Assembly (NCBI GenBank): GCA_016650315.1
Contig: JAENVZ010000139.1
Location: forward strand, 1 to 7,186
Origin: Alphaproteobacteria bacterium
GTDB lineage: Bacteria; Pseudomonadota; Alphaproteobacteria; Sphingomonadales; Sphingomonadaceae
Length of the DNA: 7,186 nt
Reading direction: 5' to 3'
Shown here piece after piece: positions 5,787-7,186 of the stretch. Below the pieces are notes generated by a model. The model was not told the origin of the DNA, ran no database searches, and worked only from the letters and a program-made list of their open reading frames with translations. How positions within the stretch are numbered: the first letter of the stretch is position 1; the number at the start of each line of letters is the position of its first letter. Both the position numbers and the translations under genes were made by a program.

Positions 5787-6823
5787 GTAAACTCCCTCTC
5801 CCCTTCAGGGGAGGGGGCCGGGGGGTGGAGGAGTACCCAACGCATGTGGTTTCGTCCCCTACCCCAACCCCTCCCCTGAAGGGGAGGGGTTTTGACCGTT
5901 CCCCTCTGATTGCCCACGCCCGCAATAGCATTGCCAAAGGCTCCAAAAGCTTCGCCATCGCATCGACGCTGTTCGCCCCCCAAACGCGCGAGCGGGCGTG
6001 GTTGCTCTATGCATGGTGCCGCAAGTGCGACGATCTGGCCGACGGACAGGATCATGGCGGCGCGATGGCGAGCGTTGACGATCCGCAGGCCCGCCTCGCC
6101 CATATCCACGCCCTGACGGCCAAGGCGCTGGCGGGAGAAACAACCAGCGATCCCGCCTTTGACGGGCTGGCCCTTGTTGCCGCCGAAAGCCGCATACCAG
6201 CTTCCCTTATCCATGACCTGATCGAAGGCTTCGCACTTGATACAGAAGGTTGGCAGCCCCGAACCGAAGACGATCTGCTGCGCTATTGCTATCATGTCGC
6301 GGGCGCAGTCGGATGCATGATGGCGCTGGTCATGGGCGTCGATCCTGCTGACAATGCCACGCTCGACCGCGCCTGCGACCTTGGCCTTGCCTTCCAGCTC
6401 GCCAATATCGCCCGTGATGTGGGTGACGATTATGCCGCTGGCCGCTGTTACCTGCCCGCCGACTGGCTTGCAGAAATGGACATTCCTACAGACGACATCC
6501 TGCAACCCGCCACGCGTGCGCGCCTCGCCATGCTTGGCAAGCGCCTCGCCGACATGGCCGCCCGCTACGAAGCCAGCGCCCGACATGGCACACCGGCACT
6601 TTCATTTCGTTCAGCCTGGGCCGTATTGGCGGCGGCGGGTATTTATGGCGACATTGCCCGAAAGGTCGCGGCCAGCGGCGAACAGGCATGGGATCGTCGA
6701 GTCCACACCGGCAAGCTGGCAAAAATCACATGGGTCGCAAAAGCCGCTATTCAGACATGGCGGCGCGCGCAATCATGGCCGGGCGATGCTCCACGCATGG
6801 GGCTTTGGACCCGACCCAAATAA
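5783..6823 (+). CDS. crtB: Phytoene synthase CrtB with an N-terminal repeat-derived insert
   Basis: This enzyme condenses two geranylgeranyl diphosphates head-to-head to phytoene, the committed carotenoid step. The 346-residue frame carries both Mg-diphosphate-binding aspartate motifs: YAWCRKCDDLAD (76-87, DDLAD at 83-87) and NIARDVGDDYAAGRCYLP (208-225, DVGDD at 212-216). The conserved enzyme begins at LIAHARNSIAKGSKSF (42-57). Between the start codon region (MSK) and FDRSP (37-41) lie 33 residues, L4 to G36, rich in Pro, Gly and Arg and encoded by a palindromic repeat; without them the N-terminus would look normal and the length would be about 313. No ATG, GTG or TTG in frame lies between V22 (5846) and the conserved start, so initiation must be at GTG 5783 or inside the repeat (GTG 5825 or 5846). 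GTG 5783 has the strong Shine-Dalgarno and the GTGA coupling. The active core looks intact. Confidence 0.94.
   Translation: MSKLPLPFRGGGRGVEEYPTHVVSSPTPTPPLKGRGFDRSPLIAHARNSIAKGSKSFAIASTLFAPQTRERAWLLYAWCRKCDDLADGQDHGGAMASVDDPQARLAHIHALTAKALAGETTSDPAFDGLALVAAESRIPASLIHDLIEGFALDTEGWQPRTEDDLLRYCYHVAGAVGCMMALVMGVDPADNATLDRACDLGLAFQLANIARDVGDDYAAGRCYLPADWLAEMDIPTDDILQPATRARLAMLGKRLADMAARYEASARHGTPALSFRSAWAVLAAAGIYGDIARKVAASGEQAWDRRVHTGKLAKITWVAKAAIQTWRRAQSWPGDAPRMGLWTRPK
5794..5817 (+). repeat. Left hairpin of the repeat pair
   Basis: CCCTCTCCCC pairs with GGGGAGGGGG around a TTCA loop (5804-5807), giving a 10-bp stem with a single T-G wobble (5797 with 5814). In mRNA this structure begins 11 nt after the crtB start codon begins, close enough to hinder initiation. 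Confidence 0.8.
5856..5876 (-). other. Canonical G-quadruplex motif on the template strand of crtB
   Basis: On the minus strand four runs of four G are separated by loops of one, two and two bases (G4-A-G4-TT-G4-TA-G4). This meets the usual quadruplex pattern with short loops and is on the strand read by RNA polymerase. It overlaps the 5' half of the right hairpin, so the two structures compete. Formation in the cell is inference. Confidence 0.6.
5866..5893 (+). terminator. Right hairpin of the repeat pair, terminator-like (stem plus TTTT)
   Basis: AACCCCTCCCC (5866-5876) pairs perfectly with GGGGAGGGGTT (5881-5891) around a TGAA loop, and the sequence continues as TTTT (5890-5893). An 11-bp G/C-rich stem with a short T tract is the form of a weak intrinsic terminator. 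It lies inside translated crtB, so ribosomes would normally disrupt it; it could attenuate the operon when crtB translation is slow. The stem is certain, terminator activity is not. Confidence 0.35.
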
Positions 6824-6829
6824 AACCTG

Positions 6830-7186
6830 TCAGTTTCCGAGAATGTCCCGAACGCGCCCACTCAACCGTTCGACGGCGGCGACGTGAATGCCCTGCGCAC
6901 AGCACAGCACACCAAAAGCCGTGGGGTTTTCGCGGTTGAAAAGCAATGGCTGACCCAGCGCATCGGTAACAGCGGCTCCCGCTTCCCCCGCAATCAGCAT
7001 CGCGGCCGCTATATCCCATTCATTGCCCCAGCGGATCGTGGCGACCAGATCCGCCTCATCGGCCGCAACCATCGCCATGCGCAGCGCAATGCTGTTGGGC
7101 TTGTGTACCGGGGTCAGATCATGATCGACCTTGGGCAATTGATCGGCGGGAACCCGCGCACCTGTAAAGGTCGAGCGGCTGCTCGC
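6830..7186 (-). CDS. Inositol monophosphatase family protein, CysQ-like, C-terminal part (cut by window edge)
   Basis: Reading leftward from the right edge, the frame is open from 7186 to the TGA at 6830-6832 and gives about 118 residues; the N-terminal half with the metal-binding DPLDGT motif lies outside. What can be seen is the C-terminal lobe: SIALRMAMVAADEADL, then WGNEWDIAAAMLIAGEAG followed by AVTDALGQPL, matching the WDxAA...EAGG.vtD.dG pattern of the family, including the late metal/substrate-contacting Asp. Members dephosphorylate 3'-phosphoadenosine 5'-phosphate (CysQ), inositol phosphates or fructose bisphosphate; the WDIAAA form and closing sequence favour the CysQ/3'(2'),5'-bisphosphate nucleotidase group, not proven. 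It converges on crtB with 6 bp between the stops. It has no evident link with carotenoids. Confidence 0.82.
   Translation of the reverse strand, partial: ASSRSTFTGARVPADQLPKVDHDLTPVHKPNSIALRMAMVAADEADLVATIRWGNEWDIAAAMLIAGEAGAAVTDALGQPLLFNRENPTAFGVLCCAQGIHVAAVERLSGRVRDILGN

Larger units (their letters stand above)
5789..5892. repeat. REPIN-like inverted pair of G/C-rich palindromes inserted in crtB
   Basis: Two hairpin units face each other across a spacer. The 19-nt sequence CTCCCCTTCAGGGGAGGGG occurs at 5798-5816 and, exactly reverse-complemented, at 5868-5886; each copy is itself a hairpin and is flanked inward by another G-rich or C-rich run (5820-5830, 5856-5865). The outer edges read AAAC (5789-5792) and GTTT (5889-5892). 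This two-in-opposition layout is that of REPINs, the mobile form of REP sequences moved by RAYT transposases. Base composition (runs of G and C) differs sharply from the flanking coding DNA. It is in frame with crtB, contributing a multiple of three bases (about 99 nt, codons 4-36). Exact borders and a target duplication cannot be set without related genomes. Assignment to a RAYT-mobilised family is inference. Confidence 0.8.

Noticed and set aside
5825..5848. GTG codons 5825 and 5846 as the real crtB start.
   Set aside because: They lie inside the repeat. GTG 5825 follows only the repeat's own G-rich runs, while GTG 5783 has a GGGAGGA site and the 4-nt overlap with the previous gene. Not fully excluded.
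5789..5892. CRISPR array or insertion-sequence end.
   Set aside because: There are only two copies, in inverted orientation, with no regular spacers and no transposase sequence nearby.
5859..6143. Minus-strand frame ending in a peptide such as NPSPSGEGLG.
   Set aside because: That peptide is the reverse reading of the palindromic repeat, a common source of spurious predicted proteins.
5738..6586. Minus-strand open frame of 282 codons opposite crtB.
   Set aside because: It runs through the palindromic repeat and opposite conserved CrtB motifs, and its protein has no family character; it is a shadow frame.

Overview
The window (about 60% G+C) reads as chromosomal DNA of an alphaproteobacterium, most likely a sphingomonad (Sphingobium/Novosphingobium/Sphingomonas-like). 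This rests on protein character, the crtY-crtI-crtB carotenoid cluster, a DUF2141/sterol-desaturase-type neighbourhood and a G/C-rich palindromic repeat of a kind I recall from such genomes. No database search was possible.

Left part, minus strand (1-2437): read in transcription order from the centre outward, it holds a histidine-box membrane hydroxylase (2437-1700), a small secreted DUF2141 protein overlapping it by an ATGA junction (1703-1263), a MipA/OmpV-type outer-membrane barrel 27 nt further on (1235-384), and, after 79 nt, the first 101 codons of a CrcB fluoride channel that runs off the left edge. The first three look like one operon.

Right part, plus strand (2556-6823): a tightly packed carotenoid operon, crtY (lycopene beta-cyclase), crtI (phytoene desaturase), a LOG-family nucleotide phosphoribohydrolase, and crtB (phytoene synthase). 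CrtB makes phytoene from two GGPP, CrtI desaturates it to lycopene, and CrtY closes the rings to give beta-carotene. The divergently transcribed hydroxylase is a plausible ring-modifying enzyme (CrtG-like, unproven). crtE is not in the window. The two operons diverge from a 118-bp region with a perfect TATAAT.

Far right, minus strand: the C-terminal part of an inositol-monophosphatase-family (CysQ-like) protein converges on crtB with only 6 bp between the stop codons.

The most unusual item is a roughly 100-bp REPIN-like element (two inverted hairpins, 19-nt perfect inverted arms) lying inside the reading frame of crtB just after codon 3. It appears to be translated as a 33-residue Pro/Gly/Arg-rich insert while the frame stays open. 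It also carries a canonical G-quadruplex motif on the template strand and a hairpin followed by TTTT, so it could affect crtB expression as well as its protein sequence.
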